64,000 nucleotides of DNA from Podocnemis expansa (GCA_007922195.1 ML681996.1:24253958-24317957), one strand, 5' to 3'; numbered from the stretch's first letter, positions 1 to 11,879 are shown. The notes: generated by a model from the sequence alone, not told the origin. Numbers and translations are program-made.

Positions 1-954
1 TTAATTCTGAAGGATTACAGCTTTCTCTTTTCCTTAATCTTTTTGGCTGCATCAGATAGGGATGTCCATTACCATTTCTATTATAAACTGTGCTTGTGCA
101 GCCATCAGCCATAAAGATTAGCAATCAGATTTCATTTGGGCGGGGGTAGGGATTCTTAGGCCCTCAGAATATCCCCACTAAGATTGTGACCAGGACTTTA
201 GACCAACTAAAAAGAGGCTGTCCCTGCTGGGTGTTATTGGGCTCAGGACGCGCTGGCACAGGACTTTGGTTAGTGCTGCATATCTGCAAACATACTGTAA
301 ACATGCTCGGTAAAGCGATAAGGCTCCTTCTTCAGCTTTAGACTAAAACATTCTCAATAATTTAGAAAATTATAAAGTATGTTACATGCTGTGAAAAAAG
401 GAATTATTTCCCAGCCTGCAATCAGCTTGAAAATGCTTCCCTCTTGTTTCCCCAAAAACAAGACTTTCAATCTCATACTCCTGCCTCAGGTCTCTTCTGA
501 ATATGGGACACATCTTAATACAGAGGTTGTCTATATCCTACCTCATCTATGATAACTTTGGCCATCTCACACTCATTTAAAATCTCTTTGAACATTGCAA
601 CAATTATTAATATTGGCAAGTATTTAATGTATTTTTAGGTATCTTTAATGCTTGTAACAGCTGGAAAAGGGATGATAACAGGAATTATGTGACTGGCTGT
701 TTGGTTGGTGATCCACAGATAAATGGTTCATAGACCTACTACTTGTGATCATAGACTAATGGTTCTGAGACTGCATGGCTACTTACACTGTGGCAACTGT
801 GGCTCTTTATGATGTGTTACCACGTGTATTATATTTCTGATGCACATGGACCCACGGACATAAGATCAGAATCTTTTCAGGTACCAGTGTTCATTGGGGC
901 CATGTATGATCTCTGCATACTCTCTGTGATCTTGCAGGAGTTTGTCAACACATA
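1..954. other. Intergenic, nothing recognised
   Basis: AT-rich sequence without a long reading frame, RNA gene or familiar repeat. Confidence 0.5.
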
Positions 955-2555
955 GGGCACGTCTACACGGCTCTTTTATTTCGAAACAACACTCGTTATT
1001 TCGAAATAAAAAAAATTTAGTCTACACGACGTATTGTTATTTCGAAAAAGTTAAACCTACCCCCCCTCGAAATAGCCGTTATTTCGAAACGGATGTTTCG
1101 AAATAACGGCTTTAGACCCATTTGGACATGTTGTTTTGGAACAAATGGATTCCGAAACAACATGATTTGAACTTCCTCCCAGGGTGCTTAGCACCCTGGG
1201 AGGAAGAGCCACCCCCTCAGCACCCTGGCCAGGGTGCTGAGGGGAGACAAGCCGCAGGGCAAGGGGCGCTGCCCCCAAGACCAGCGGGGAGCCCTGCAGA
1301 GGGGTGCCGATGCCCCGCTCTCCCTGCCGCTGGGGCTGCTCAGAAGCCCGGCGGCAGGGTGCAGGGCCTCCCCTCTCTCCCCGCTGCCGGGGCTGCTCCC
1401 AAACCCCACCGTGGGGTCCGGGGGCGCCTGGCTCTCTCTGCCGCCAGGGCTGGTGGCAAACCCCGCGGCAGGGTGCGGGGCCCTGGCTTTTTCCCGCCGC
1501 GGGGGCTGCAGCCATGGGGAGCTGGGTCCCACCGGCCCCTCAGACCCTGGGCTCAGCGGCGGCAGCAGCTGCGAGCCCNNNNNNNNNNNNNNNNNNNNNN
1601 NNNNNNNNNNNNNNNNNNNNNNNNNNNNNNNNNNNNNNNNNNNNNNNNNNNNNNNNNNNNNNNNNNNNNNNNNNNNNNNNNNNNNNNNNNNNNNNNNNNN
1701 NNNNNNNNNNNNNNNNNNNNNNNNNNNNNNNNNNNNNNNNNNNNNNNNNNNNNNNNNNNNNNNNNNNNNNNNNNNNNNNNNNNNNNNNNNNNNNNNNNNN
1801 NNNNNNNNNNNNNNNNNNNNNNNNNNNNNNNNNNNNNNNNNNNNNNNNNNNNNNNNNNNNNNNNNNNNNNNNNNNNNNNNNNNNNNNNNNNNNNNNNNNN
1901 NNNNNNNNNNNNNNNNNNNNNNNNNNNNNNNNNNNNNNNNNNNNNNNNNNNNNNNNNNNNNNNNNNNNNNNNNNNNNNCGGGGGAGCCACGGGGCTCGCA
2001 GCCGCTGCCGCCGCTGAGCCCAGGGCCTGAGGGGCCGGTGGGACCTGGCTCCCTGTGGCTGCAACCGCTCAGTCGCTGGGGCGCTGGGGAGCCGGGTCGG
2101 GACCGGCTCACCGTGTCTGCAGCCCCCGCGGCAGGGAAAAGCCGGGGCCCTGGCACCCTGCCGCGGGGTTTGCCACCAGCCCTGGCAGCAGAGAGAGCCA
2201 GGTGCCCCCGGAACCCACTGTGGGGTTTGGGAGCAGCCCCGGCAGCGGGCAGAGCGGGGAGCCCCTGCACCCTGCCGCAGAGCTTCTGAGCAGCCCCAGC
2301 GGTGGGAGAGTGGGGCATCGGTGCCCCTCTGCAGGGCTCCCCGCTGCTCTTGGGGGCAGCTCCCCATGCCCTGCGGCTTGTCTCCCCTCAGCACCCTGGC
2401 CAGGGTGCTGAGGGGGTGGCCTTTCCTCCCAGGGTGCTAAGCACCCTGGGAGGAATTTCAAATCATGTTGTTTTTTCGAAATAAAGGTTTTATTTCGAAA
2501 TAAGTCATTTCGGAATGACTTATTTCGAAATAAAACCTTGCGTGTAGACATAGCC
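955..2555. mobile_element. Long foldback DNA element with GTCTACAC ends
   Basis: Ends are GGGCACGTCTACAC and GTGTAGACATAGCC, an imperfect terminal inverted repeat shared with several shorter elements here. Outer zones are full of TTTCGAAATAA palindromes. Inner GC-rich arms (about 1160-1578 and 1979-2460) are reverse complements, including the cctcccagggtgcttagcac motif on both sides. There is no transposase, so it is non-autonomous. GC reading frames crossing it are artefacts. A 3-bp target duplication is not clear (ATA and AGA). Confidence 0.75.
1579..1978. other. Assembly gap of 400 N
   Basis: Exactly 400 N at the centre of the GC-rich inverted repeat, a likely hairpin that stopped sequencing. 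The length may be estimated rather than measured. Confidence 0.99.
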
Positions 2556-2589
2556 AGAGAGAAACAATGTCCCAATCCAGAAAACCCAT

Positions 2590-3400
2590 ATTTGGCCAGG
2601 TAGTTCACAAGGCACATTTGTAGACTGATTGAGAAATATAACTCCTTGCCAAACAGATTCAACTTTTTTGGTTTCTTACCCTTGGGAGATGCTTCAAGGT
2701 ATCTGTTGCTTTGGTTGTGTCTCCTGGACATACTTATGACCACGCTCCCAGATGGCTGAAGAAATCCTCAAACACATTGGTGAGTACTTTATAGCACAAA
2801 CCTGATTTTTTAGATGTAGGTACTGTTAAGTCAGATGTGTGCCAAAAATCTCCAGCCAATTCAAACAATCCAAGCATTGCCAGTCTACTGGGGATCAACA
2901 AGTGGACAATGCTGAGACATTTATATGACTTGACTGGGATTTTCAGTGTGTTAGCCAGCCTCCTGAGAAGATGCTGGAAGATGTGATAGTCATCAGGCTG
3001 GATTAAAATAACTGGGAGCATGGTCTTGTTCGGTGAAGAGAACAAGATGACTCTTGGAACATTTTGTGTTTCTGTCTCCTGCAACAACTTCTACTTCTTC
3101 CTTTTATTGGGTTGATTAGGTGTTTACTGAATGTGGTGTCCCTCTTGATGTCTACAAGGAGAAGGTAACTTGCTCTATATGTCTGTGGGCAGCTGGAGAC
3201 CTCTGGCTAGGATGCATTCCTCAGAGGGACCAGGAGTGCCAAGACTGCATGGGATGAAGGGACAGTGCAGGCCTCCAAGGATATTACATGCACTTGGGAG
3301 TGGTCTCTAAATGCCTTTTCAAACAGGCTATAGTTGTAAATGTCCAGAGGCTGCAGGAAGTAGTTTGGTGGTACATCAGTCTACGCCATCAAGACTGAGG
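2590..3400 (-). pseudogene. Unrecognised broken protein-coding stretch
   Basis: Read on the minus strand, about 3400 to 2590 gives protein-like sequence in linked frames: first NYFLQPLDIYNYSLFEKAF, then a 117-residue open frame (2734-3087) with MLPVILIQPDDYHIFQHLL, then KLNLFGKELYFSISLQMCL. A stop near 3190 and a one-base frame change near 2735 break it. There are no obvious splice sites at the breaks, so a decayed retrocopy or transposon protein is likely. I did not recognise the family. Confidence 0.35.
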
Positions 3401-3477
3401 AGCAGAAGTAATAAGCTTCCTGTGTCATAGGGGAGACAGATTTCTTAAGGCTGCCATGTGATTTGGGTCACAATACA

Positions 3478-3698
3478 AGGGAGATATGCAAAGTACTTAA
3501 AATACCTTGCATATCTCCCTTCAGTTGCCCACCACGTACTTACCGCACTGTCTTCAGTAGTTTGAGTCCAAGAAAAACCCCTTCCCTCCAACTCACAGCT
3601 ACTCCTTCTGTGGGGCTGGTCTTCCCAGACCCAATCAGTTGATCAGGGAGATCAACCGGAAGGCAGCAAATTTGCTGCCATCAACAAAGACAAGCCCT
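3478..3698. repeat. Repeat shared with 45341-45631, inverted copy
   Basis: Contains gagatatgcaaagtacttaa followed by its near-complement, and a right end aggcagcaaatttgctgccatc. The reverse complement aligns with 45350-45410 (gatggcagcaaa, then aatcaactgat). Probably a truncated miniature DNA element. Confidence 0.55.
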
Positions 3699-4479
3699 TA
3701 GATACCTCAGCAGGATCAGCCATCTCCTGTGGTGACAGTGTCAAGGCCAGTACCAGAACAGATAGCTCTTGCTAGAGGACAGCAAAGATGACTCACGCTG
3801 TTCTGATACTACTTTATGTGCTGGTTTCATGAACTGCATAGGCACCAGGAAGAGAGGCTCAGGTGGCGAAGACCATGGTTTGAGAAGGATAGACAGTATT
3901 GTCAAGCATGACGTTAAAGTTACTGCTGAGGTTTTCAGTATTGTTGGCAGGGTCTTGGCCTTGCTATATATCACTCTTCCTCCTGAGGTTTTTAGCATTG
4001 ATGCAGGGAGAGCCAAAGAACAAGTGCATGCATGGGTGGACAAGCAGGCACACAGGTCTCCCCCTGCCTAAAGTGGCAGGGGCACAGAACTCCTCCAGAT
4101 CTAAAACTGTGAGATAACAGATCCCCTGGCCCCACAGCCCATGTGAGAGACTGGCCATAGGTGACGGGAGCGAGAGTTAGCTCCATGATAGAGTGGGGGG
4201 GGGGGGAGAAGAGCCAGCTCCTCCAACAATGGGAGGCACAAAAATTACCCCTCTAAAAGCAGTCACATTTTTATTCCTGTTCATGTTGCTGCAAAAGAAT
4301 GCACTGTTAGCTTTCAGTGCCAAATGTCTGGGTGCCTGCTGCCTTGGTGCTATCTGATTCAGTCCTGGATTCTTCAATCCTTTTTGCCAATCCTGGGCAC
4401 ATCAGCAACTTGTGGAGGCTGTGCCTAGGTCAGTCAGTAACCAGCCAATGCTCAGGCATCATCAGGACTTGATCTAGGC
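3699..4479. other. Intergenic, nothing recognised
   Basis: Mixed-composition sequence with overlapping short frames on both strands and no coherent family. Contains an 11-base G run at 4197-4207. Confidence 0.4.
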
Positions 4480-4667
4480 CAGGGGTCTCAAACTCACATC
4501 CCGTGGCCCTCATGCAGCCCCTTAAAGTTATTACTTGCAGCCCACAACGACACTATGGCTATCAATATTTGCAATATTGTTGCATGAAAAGGTTTCAGGG
4601 GTGAAGCCCTTGGGGTAATGTACTAGTGCTCATGCAACTCTCATGGTGACTGAGTTTGAGACTCCTG
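4480..4667. mobile_element. hAT-type miniature element, CAGGGGTCTCAAACTC family
   Basis: Begins CAGGGGTCTCAAACTC and ends GAGTTTGAGACTCCTG, a 16-bp terminal inverted repeat. The interior (cagccc, aaagttatt, catgaaaaggtttcag) is shared with other copies in this window. The 8-bp target duplication has decayed. Confidence 0.85.
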
Positions 4668-5560
4668 GTTTTGAACTGCTGCTAAGCTGCATCTGCTCTC
4701 AGCTGGAGACAGTGTCTGATCACCCTGCCGGCAAAGCTTTTTGGCTTCTCCCATCCTGTCTTCAGAGGGTTCTGAAGGAGTGAAGAAAGCTCTAGCCCAT
4801 TGCATGCTGGAGGTCTCAACAGCAGTGCGCCTGGCCCAGAAAAAGGACCTGAGGCTCGGGCACTGGGATTTGGGGCTTGCACACTTTACACGTGCCACCA
4901 CTGCAGCCACCGCCATGGCAGACTCGGGGCTTGGGCGCCACAACTCAGGGCCCAAGCCCTGTAAGCCCAGTGCCAGCAACACCGCTGGGTCTCAATATTG
5001 AACAGGTTGTGGAGCCCAGAATGGACCAACAGTTTACTGGGGAGCTTGGAGAACTGCTGCATTATAAAGCTCAAAAAATACGTCCACGATCTAATGGAAT
5101 TATGCAGAACATGCTGATGTATAGCAATTTTGGTTACAATCTGTGTAATTAATCGGTATTATCAGAATGCTCGTATAATGGTATTATTAGGGGATGGATA
5201 AACTAGACTAACAGGCTAAATATATGGCTTAATTTGCCAGAGGGGCTGAGGAGACCCTTGCACTCAGCAACGATAACACTTAGGCAAAAGAAAGTCGCCT
5301 ATGCAAATGAAAGAAAAAATAAGCTGTTCATGGAAAGTATAGAGCTGCACCCAACGATAAAATATTCCATGACCCCCAGTCATAATAGTGGTTAATGTAA
5401 ACCAATTAACTGTATGTTAGTAAATAAATAACTTATAGTACTTAGAATACAACAATGCAGTTACTGTGGTTGGAAAATTATTAGATTGTACTTAATAGCA
5501 GGTGTATAAATCCTTTGTCATTTGAAGACTGGAAAAAAAGATATAATAAAAGGTTTACAG

Positions 5561-5572
<12 letters not shown>
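4668..5572. other. Intergenic, nothing recognised
   Basis: A GC-richer 400 bp with short frames on both strands, then AT-rich sequence. No family recognised. Confidence 0.4.

Positions 5573-5638
<66 letters not shown>
5573..5638. repeat. (CA)n microsatellite, 66 bp
   Basis: Thirty-three uninterrupted CA units; likely length-polymorphic. Confidence 0.99.
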
Positions 5639-5640
<2 letters not shown>

Positions 5641-6002
5641 GTTTACCTATACTAACAGCATGTTTTAAATGAATAACAGTGATTCAGCATTCATTAAAGA
5701 CACAATAGACCATTATTAAAAATTAATTATAATAATTTATTTACTGAAAAAAGCACCTTTGATCAAGCCAAAATTGTCTGTGACACTGTGAGTTTGTATC
5801 AAGTTCATCCAATAGTTTCATCAGCAACAAAAAAGGCAACATTTTATTAATATGAAATTTTAAAAAATTTATTTCAACCTCATGCAACATTTTTCATTTA
5901 AATTTTGGGCATTTTAACAAAAGCAAAGGAGGACTAGAGTCACAAGGAGAGGAAAGAAAAGCTCTTTAACCTGTAGCCAAGTGATATGGGTACTCTGCTA
6001 GG

Positions 6003-6477
6003 TAGGGTTACCAGACAGAAAGTGTGGGGAAAAAAAAAAAAAAGGCAGGGGGGGGGGGGGGATAGAGATCTGATCACTCTACCCTCCACGCCCAGCACAT
6101 CATGCCCTCCAGCACCCATGAGAGCAATGACCCTGCTCACTCACCTTGGCATCCATGGCTCCTCAGCCCATCTCCCTACGCTCAGCACCCCATGGGACCC
6201 AAGCCTGACTCTCCCCTCTCTCCCTGACACCTCTCGGCCCCCAGCTGCCCTGCCCGTCCCCCCACCAGCACCTCATGCCCCCTTCTCCCACTTCCTCCCC
6301 CCACACCTGCTAACCCACACTCACTGTGCAGCCCTGGGCTGAACATAGTGATGCGTGAGGAATTGGAATACCAAAATACCGCACAATTTGACCATTTCTA
6401 ACTAAAAATACAAGACACTGGACAGAGGCCTAAAATAAGGAACCATCCCTTTAAAAATGGGACATATGGTTGCCCCA
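6003..6477. mobile_element. Possible DNA transposon remnant
   Basis: Left end agggttaccagacag and right end gacatatggttgcccc look like a decayed inverted repeat. In between are an A run, a G run near 6049-6061 and a C-rich tract. No target duplication was found. Confidence 0.35.
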
Positions 6478-8230
6478 CTCCTTGGACAGTGGGTTTCAAC
6501 CCTTTCAGACAACTGTGCACCTTTTCAGGGTCTGATTTGTCTTATTTACCCCCAAGTTTCTCCTCACATAAAAACTACTTGCTTACAAAATCAGGCTAAA
6601 AAATACAAAAAAGTGTCCCAGCACACTATTACTGAAGTTGCTATTTTGACCATATAATTATAAAACAAAGCAATTGGAATATAAATATTGTGTGTACATT
6701 TTAGTGTATAGTAGATAAAGCCACATAAACAAGTCATTGTCTGGTGTGAAATTTTAGTTTGTCCTCACTTTGTTAGTGATTGTTATGTAACCTGTTGTAA
6801 AGCCAGGCAAAATATCTAGACGAGTTGATGTATGTCCCACACCTGAGATGATGCCAGCATCCCACAGGAGTACATGAACCCTTGGTTTAGAACCATTGTC
6901 CTAGGACATAGGTGACTAAGGTTCAATTCCTCATCTTGGAAAAGGGAGCTGAACAGAGGTCACCTACATTGCAGGAGCATGCTCTAACCAGAATAGCTCA
7001 TAGCCCAGGGGATGCTTATCCTTTGCTTTTGTCAAGATGCCTGAACTCTAAATGAAAGATTTTGAGTTGGGTCAAAATGTTTCATTTCAACTCAACATGA
7101 ATTTTTTTTTACACTTTTCCATTCACTGAATTTGGGGGTGGGGAGACTAATTCATTTGCTGTTTGACCCAAAATATAACTTTTTGAGATTTTTCAAAATT
7201 GCCAGCAAACCATCCATCATTCACCCTGTTCTAACTATGCGCAGTTTCAGGCTCTACCCTTACGCCAAGTTCAGGTTCCAGCTCTAATAGCTTTACAGTG
7301 AAATTCTTCTCCTTCATTGCCTGGCTGATGTGTGAAATATCCACTCAAACAAACAAACAAAGCAAATTTACAGATTCTAAAGGGGAAACAACAGAATGGC
7401 CTGCAAAGTGCTATCAAAATCACAGCGGGAAAAACAAAAAGTAGAGAAAAATATTCTCTCCCACAAATCTTAGGCTTTATTAGTAACAACAGTAGGTAAA
7501 GACATTCAAACAGAAGTATGATTTACAAGTTGATGAATTCTCCAGCCAGCTTTAACATATAGTATTTAATACTGAATGTTAATAACTTCCTGGGAGTCTG
7601 CCTAATGAAAGGATGCACAAAGCTACTGCAGTGCCACCTTTCGGCTGAGACAAAAAACAGTATTTCCTGGCAAATTGAATGAATTTCTATTGTGCTTTAT
7701 CTCAGAAACAGTATCTCTGATTCCATCCACTAGCAGATCTCAGTTTAATTAGAAGTTATACAGTGAATGTTAGTGTCGTCACGCACTGATATAATAAATG
7801 CTAAATTAAGAACCTGGAACAAGTCCACCTTTTTATAGCTGTTCTTTGCACTGAAAATAAAAAAGTATAACTCTTTCATTCACATTGTACTTCACATTAA
7901 CTTCATGTATTGCAATTTTGCACATAAATTCTTTTTGCCCAAATTAAAGTTCAGGGCTCACTTTTGATATGTCCACTAGTGACACAAAATTCTGATAATA
8001 CACTACAGACAAACATCTTATGTTTTTCTTCATATACATTTCTATGCATGATTATTATCAAGGCACCAATATACAGTTTAGAAGAAAAACTGTCTGGAAA
8101 AAAAGATTCATAACTCTCTTCTCTTGTTATGGAAATTGTTGTACCTGAGAAATTAATGTTTAGCTAGATACTTCAGGGACAGAGTTTTGAGCCCCTGCCA
8201 TAGAGATGAGATTTGCCCCAGAAACACTCA
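6478..8230. other. Intergenic, mostly unrecognised
   Basis: AT-rich. Around 6900-7010 a stretch with aaggttcaattcc and ttgcaggagcatgctctaac resembles an old tRNA-derived SINE. Nothing else was recognised. Confidence 0.35.
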
Positions 8231-9232
8231 GGATATGTCTACACACAGGGAGTTAAAGCAATTTAACTTGAAGTGGTTTAAGTTAAACCAATATAACAAC
8301 CATTAAATCGATTTAACTTAAATCAATTTAACAGGTTCCCACAAAAAAAAACCAAAAACAAGTCGAACTAGCATGTCCAGGGCAGGACTTACTAGTTTGA
8401 TTTAGGAGAAGGACACCATGGGAGGTGTGGCAACATGGCCCCCAGGCAGGACCATGTTGCCACCCAATCCCCTGCCTGGCGCTCCCCAGGAGAGCCAGTG
8501 GCAGGGGATAAAATGCCCCACTGGGCTCTGGGTTCAGGGCAGGGAGTCCCCTGCACCCAGTTTCCCAGCACCTGCCCGGGCACGCGTGGGCAGGGAGTCC
8601 CACGTGCCCGGCTTCCCTGTAATTGCCAGGCGCGCCAGGCTCCCTGGCCCCGCGTTCCCAGCCAGGTGCGGGGAAGCTGGGTGCACCGGGATCCCTAATT
8701 CTGCTGCCCGGCAACTGTGGGGAAGCCAGGCATGCGGGACTCCCTGCCCCCGTGCACCAGGCAGCTGCGTGGGGAAGCCAGGCACACCAGGGTCCCTGGT
8801 CCCACCACCCAGCAACTGCAGGGTAGGCCGGGTGCCCAGGACTTCCTGCCCTTGCGTGCCTGGCTAGCATGGGGAGAGTTGGCACAAGGTGTTCCCCCCA
8901 CTACGGGCCCAGCGTCCCTGCACCCCGCTCCCTGCCTGGCCAAGGTGCTGATCCACTCCCTGTCCAGGGTGCTGGAGGAAGGTCAAACTGTTATTTCGAT
9001 ATGTGGGTCATATCGATATAACACAGCCACACTGGGTTATTTTGAAAGGACAATTTCATGATAATCCTTATTTTGATATAATACTAGCTTTTATTATAAC
9101 AAAATGATTTTCTTTATCTTGAAATAAGGGAGCTCCTTATTTTGAAATAAGGAAATGTTGTGTGGATGTGCCATCTTTTAAATTGAAATAACCAGTGCTA
9201 TTTCGATCTAAGTCTTGTGCGTGGACGTATCC
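8231..9232. mobile_element. Foldback miniature element with GTCTACAC ends and TCA duplication
   Basis: Begins GGATATGTCTACAC and ends GTGGACGTATCC, flanked by TCA on both sides (8228-8230, 9233-9235). The 3-bp duplication suits a PIF/Harbinger-type origin. Outer parts are rich in ttaa/aattt and tttcgat motifs; the middle is GC-rich with a minisatellite. The motif cagggtgctggaggaaggtc is shared with 14405-14949. No coding capacity. Confidence 0.75.
8531..8870. repeat. Diverged ~49-bp minisatellite
   Basis: The motif ggga(c/t)tccctg recurs at about 8537, 8595, 8640, 8690, 8739, 8788 and 8838. Most spacings are 45-50 bp, with gggaagcc(a/g)ggc between them. GC frames on both strands are by-products of the array. 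Confidence 0.7.
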
Positions 9233-9237
9233 TCAGA

Positions 9238-9667
9238 TTTAACCTGATACCCTGTTGCAGTGAGTTCTCTATCTTATGGTCCTTCACCTAACGATACAAC
9301 GTGTCTGGCTTTTGTGAATTGCTGGGCACAGCGGTAGTACTTCCAGAGAGCACACTTTTGAAGTAGAGGAAGAGAAAGAAGTGATCAAGGAAGTCAGGTT
9401 CTAGTCCATTTAGAGCTTTAGAAATAAGGAAAAGACATTAAAGTAGATGTGTAAGGCAGGCTTAGAAGCTGTGCCTAACAGCTTTTGGTGGAGGGGAACT
9501 AATCCATGTGGGTTTTGTATTTGCATGGGCACAAAGAACATATTTGCATAGCCACACTATGGGTGCAGAGCAATATGGGTAATGGTATTTGGGTTGATCT
9601 GATCACAAACCTGTCAGTATCCATAATTCTACAGAAAAGAAACATGAGATACTGTCTTTTGTAATGG
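9238..9667. other. Intergenic, nothing recognised
   Basis: No coding, RNA or repeat signature seen. Confidence 0.4.
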
Positions 9668-10530
9668 AAAAAAACCAAGGAGTTTTGTGGCACTTAAAGA
9701 CTAACAGATTTACTTATCGCATGAGCTTTTGTGGGAGAAAATCCCACTTTGTCAGATGCTTTGAAGAGGGGGAATTTACAGAATTGGATGAAAATAAATG
9801 CAGAGGAGCATAAGACATGGGATCCGGTTATACTGCAACAGAAAATCAGGGCATTTGTAAGGATTCAAACTCCAGGAAACAGCACACAGAGGGAGGGTGA
9901 TGTCAAATTACCTGTTTCACATTAGTGAAATGAATCCATAGTCATGATTCGGCCCTGCTTTCACACAGTCTAATCTGCATATTAGTTGAATTTCAGCTGT
10001 TTCTCTTTGAAGTCTTGATGTCCCATTGATTTTCTTGAGGACCATCGTGAACAAATCATCAGTGGAGTTATTAGCAAGCACTCAGCAACTGGGTTTTTTT
10101 TGTGTGTGTTGTGATTTCTGATGGCAGTTTTGTGCGCATTTATTCTTCTGCTTAGGGACTGTCCTGTCTGTCCAATGTATAAGATGTGGGGGCATTTCCG
10201 ATTCATTAGTGGATGAGCAGGTGAAGAACCCTTTGATGGAGTAGCTGGGTTGATTAGGTCCTATGATGGTGTCTTTTGTGCAGATATGTGGTCAAAGTTG
10301 GCAGCGTGATTTGTTGCAGGGATATGTGCCTGCTTTAATGTTTCACACTTACACTCCCCTGCATTTATTTTTATCCAATTCTGTAAGTTCCCCCTCTTCA
10401 AAGCATCTGACAAAGTGGGATTTTCTCCCACAAAAGCTCATGCAATAAATAAATCTGTTAGTCTTTAAGTGCCACAAGACTCCTTGCATTTTTTGCTTTA
10501 CTAGACTAACACATCTGCCCCTTTGAATCT
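9668..10530 (-). mobile_element. Penelope-like element remnant with inverted end copies
   Basis: Left end (about 9668-9790) and right end (about 10355-10530) are inverted copies of one sequence: gtggcacttaaagactaac against gttagtctttaagtgccac, and gggagaaaatcccactttgt against its complement. Between them the minus strand encodes a GIY-YIG nuclease remnant, typical of Penelope-like retroelements. The reverse transcriptase is missing. The same end sequence recurs in several ANAPC4 introns. Confidence 0.75.
9982..10206 (-). pseudogene. GIY-YIG endonuclease domain remnant (Penelope-like)
   Basis: A 74-residue frame with HILYIGQTGQSLSRRINAHK, the YIG-x-T-G core and R-x-x-x-H pattern of the nuclease that follows the reverse transcriptase in Penelope-like elements. 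The upstream GIY triplet is degenerate (HIL). Later KNPVAEC corresponds to the domain end; the C-terminus loses homology. It has no complete partner domain, so it is not functional alone. Confidence 0.7.
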
Positions 10531-10693
10531 TGTTTTTTGTCATATGCTACTCTCTTGCTTAATCAAACACTGGCTAGATTAGTTAAAGGGTAAAAGCTAG
10601 CCTTACCAAAAAAGAACCTCGTAAGAGAGGTCACTGCCTGTTTCAGCCTGAAAAAGTAAAGACGGGTTGGTGGTTGCATAGCTCAGTCTAGAG

Positions 10694-10926
10694 CAGGGGT
10701 CTCGAATTCCCAGCCTGAGGGCCACATATGGCCCCTACAGTTATTTCTTGCAGCCTGCAATGACACTAGCACTACCAGTATTTGCATATTTTCATATCAT
10801 TGTATGAAATGGTTTCAGTGGTGTGGCCGTTGTGCTACCGTACTAGTCCTCATGTGTGGTACGTCCTTTGGGCTAACGTACTTGTCCCCATGCAGCCCTC
10901 ATGGTGATTTGAGTTTCAGATCCCTG
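10694..10926. mobile_element. hAT-type miniature element, CAGGGGTCTC family
   Basis: Begins CAGGGGTCTCGAATTC and ends GAGTTTCAGATCCCTG. Flanks gtctagag and gtgtagag form an 8-bp target duplication with one mismatch, as expected of hAT transposons. Confidence 0.88.
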
Positions 10927-10999
10927 GTGTAGAGCTATGCTGTCAAATGGTAGATCTGGCTAGGCTTCTTATGAGGCCTTTCTTTGTTATTTTAATGGA

Positions 11000-11865
11000 A
11001 GAAGCTGTTTGCAGCTACTTGAGGTTTAAGAACTGAAATCACTGAGAGAACTAAGCCCTCTCTCTCAGCTGAAATCACTAAGAGAGGAAAATCCTCTCTC
11101 TGAGCTGAATCACTGAAGAGGAGCAGAAGATGGCATGAGTGATAGGTGGGCAGAGCTGGTGAACAGCAGGCGGAGCCAGTGGATGATGAGAGCAGCCAGC
11201 GGTGTGCTGGACAGTGACAGTGACTGGTGGGTGGAGCCAGCGGACGGTGAGAACGTCCAGCAGTGGGCTGGATGGCATGAGTGACCAGTGGGTGGAGCCG
11301 ACAAACAGCGGGTGGAGCCAGCAGACAGTGAGAAAAGCCAGTGGTGGGCTGGATGGCATGAGTGACCAGGAAGCGGAGCCAGTGGGACAGTGGACAGAGC
11401 AGCAGCTGGTGAGAGCAGATCGTGAGTGACCGGTGGGTGGTGCCGGTGGACAGCTGGTGTGAAAGACACTCCCTACATACCCTGGGATCATGTTGGAAGC
11501 CTGTTTTGCACTGATTCTCGAGATCAGTGCTGGTTTTGCTATTGAGTTCACATGTGCTGTTATGCTGTGTGGGATCATGTTGAGAACCTCTTTTGCACTG
11601 ATTCTCCAGATCAGTGCTGATTTTTGTTATTGGGCCTTTTACATTCTGTTTTTATTACTATTAAAAATTCTGCATGCTACACCCAGACTCGTGCTTGCAA
11701 GCGGGGAAGCATTACCCCTTCGGGGTGCCCAGGGAATAGTGCATAATTTCCCAGAAGACCAGGTGAGGGCTCAAGCCGGTTGGTGCTGTAACATTATGTG
11801 GAAACCCCTAGATATCAAACCCGGCCCTTGTTCTTCCAGCTCGCTCTGGCAGAAGGGTTACACAT
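11000..11865 (+). mobile_element. LTR-like stretch with degenerate internal repeats, tentative
   Basis: Contains direct repeats of gaaatcactgagagaac / gaaatcactaagagagg near 11035-11110. It then has a degenerate array (11140-11455) with gtgggtggagcc and ggctggatggcatgagtgac. After this come a paired cactgattctcgagatcagtgc / cactgattctccagatcagt repeat and a TATTAAA-type signal near 11660. This layout resembles a retroelement LTR with enhancer repeats and a poly(A) signal. No partner LTR, internal genes or target duplication were found. Confidence 0.4.
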
Positions 11866-11879
11866 GAAAGTGAATTAGA

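Noticed and set aside
1057..2394. Several long frames on both strands through the N gap
   Set aside because: They run through 400 N and GC-rich inverted arms, and the same peptide patterns appear on both strands because the sequence is a foldback.
8531..8870. CRISPR-like array
   Set aside because: The units are diverged and contiguous with no unique spacers, and the host is a vertebrate.
8328..8885. A 185-residue minus frame and its plus-strand partners
   Set aside because: Low-complexity proline/glycine-rich translations of a GC minisatellite inside a non-autonomous transposon.
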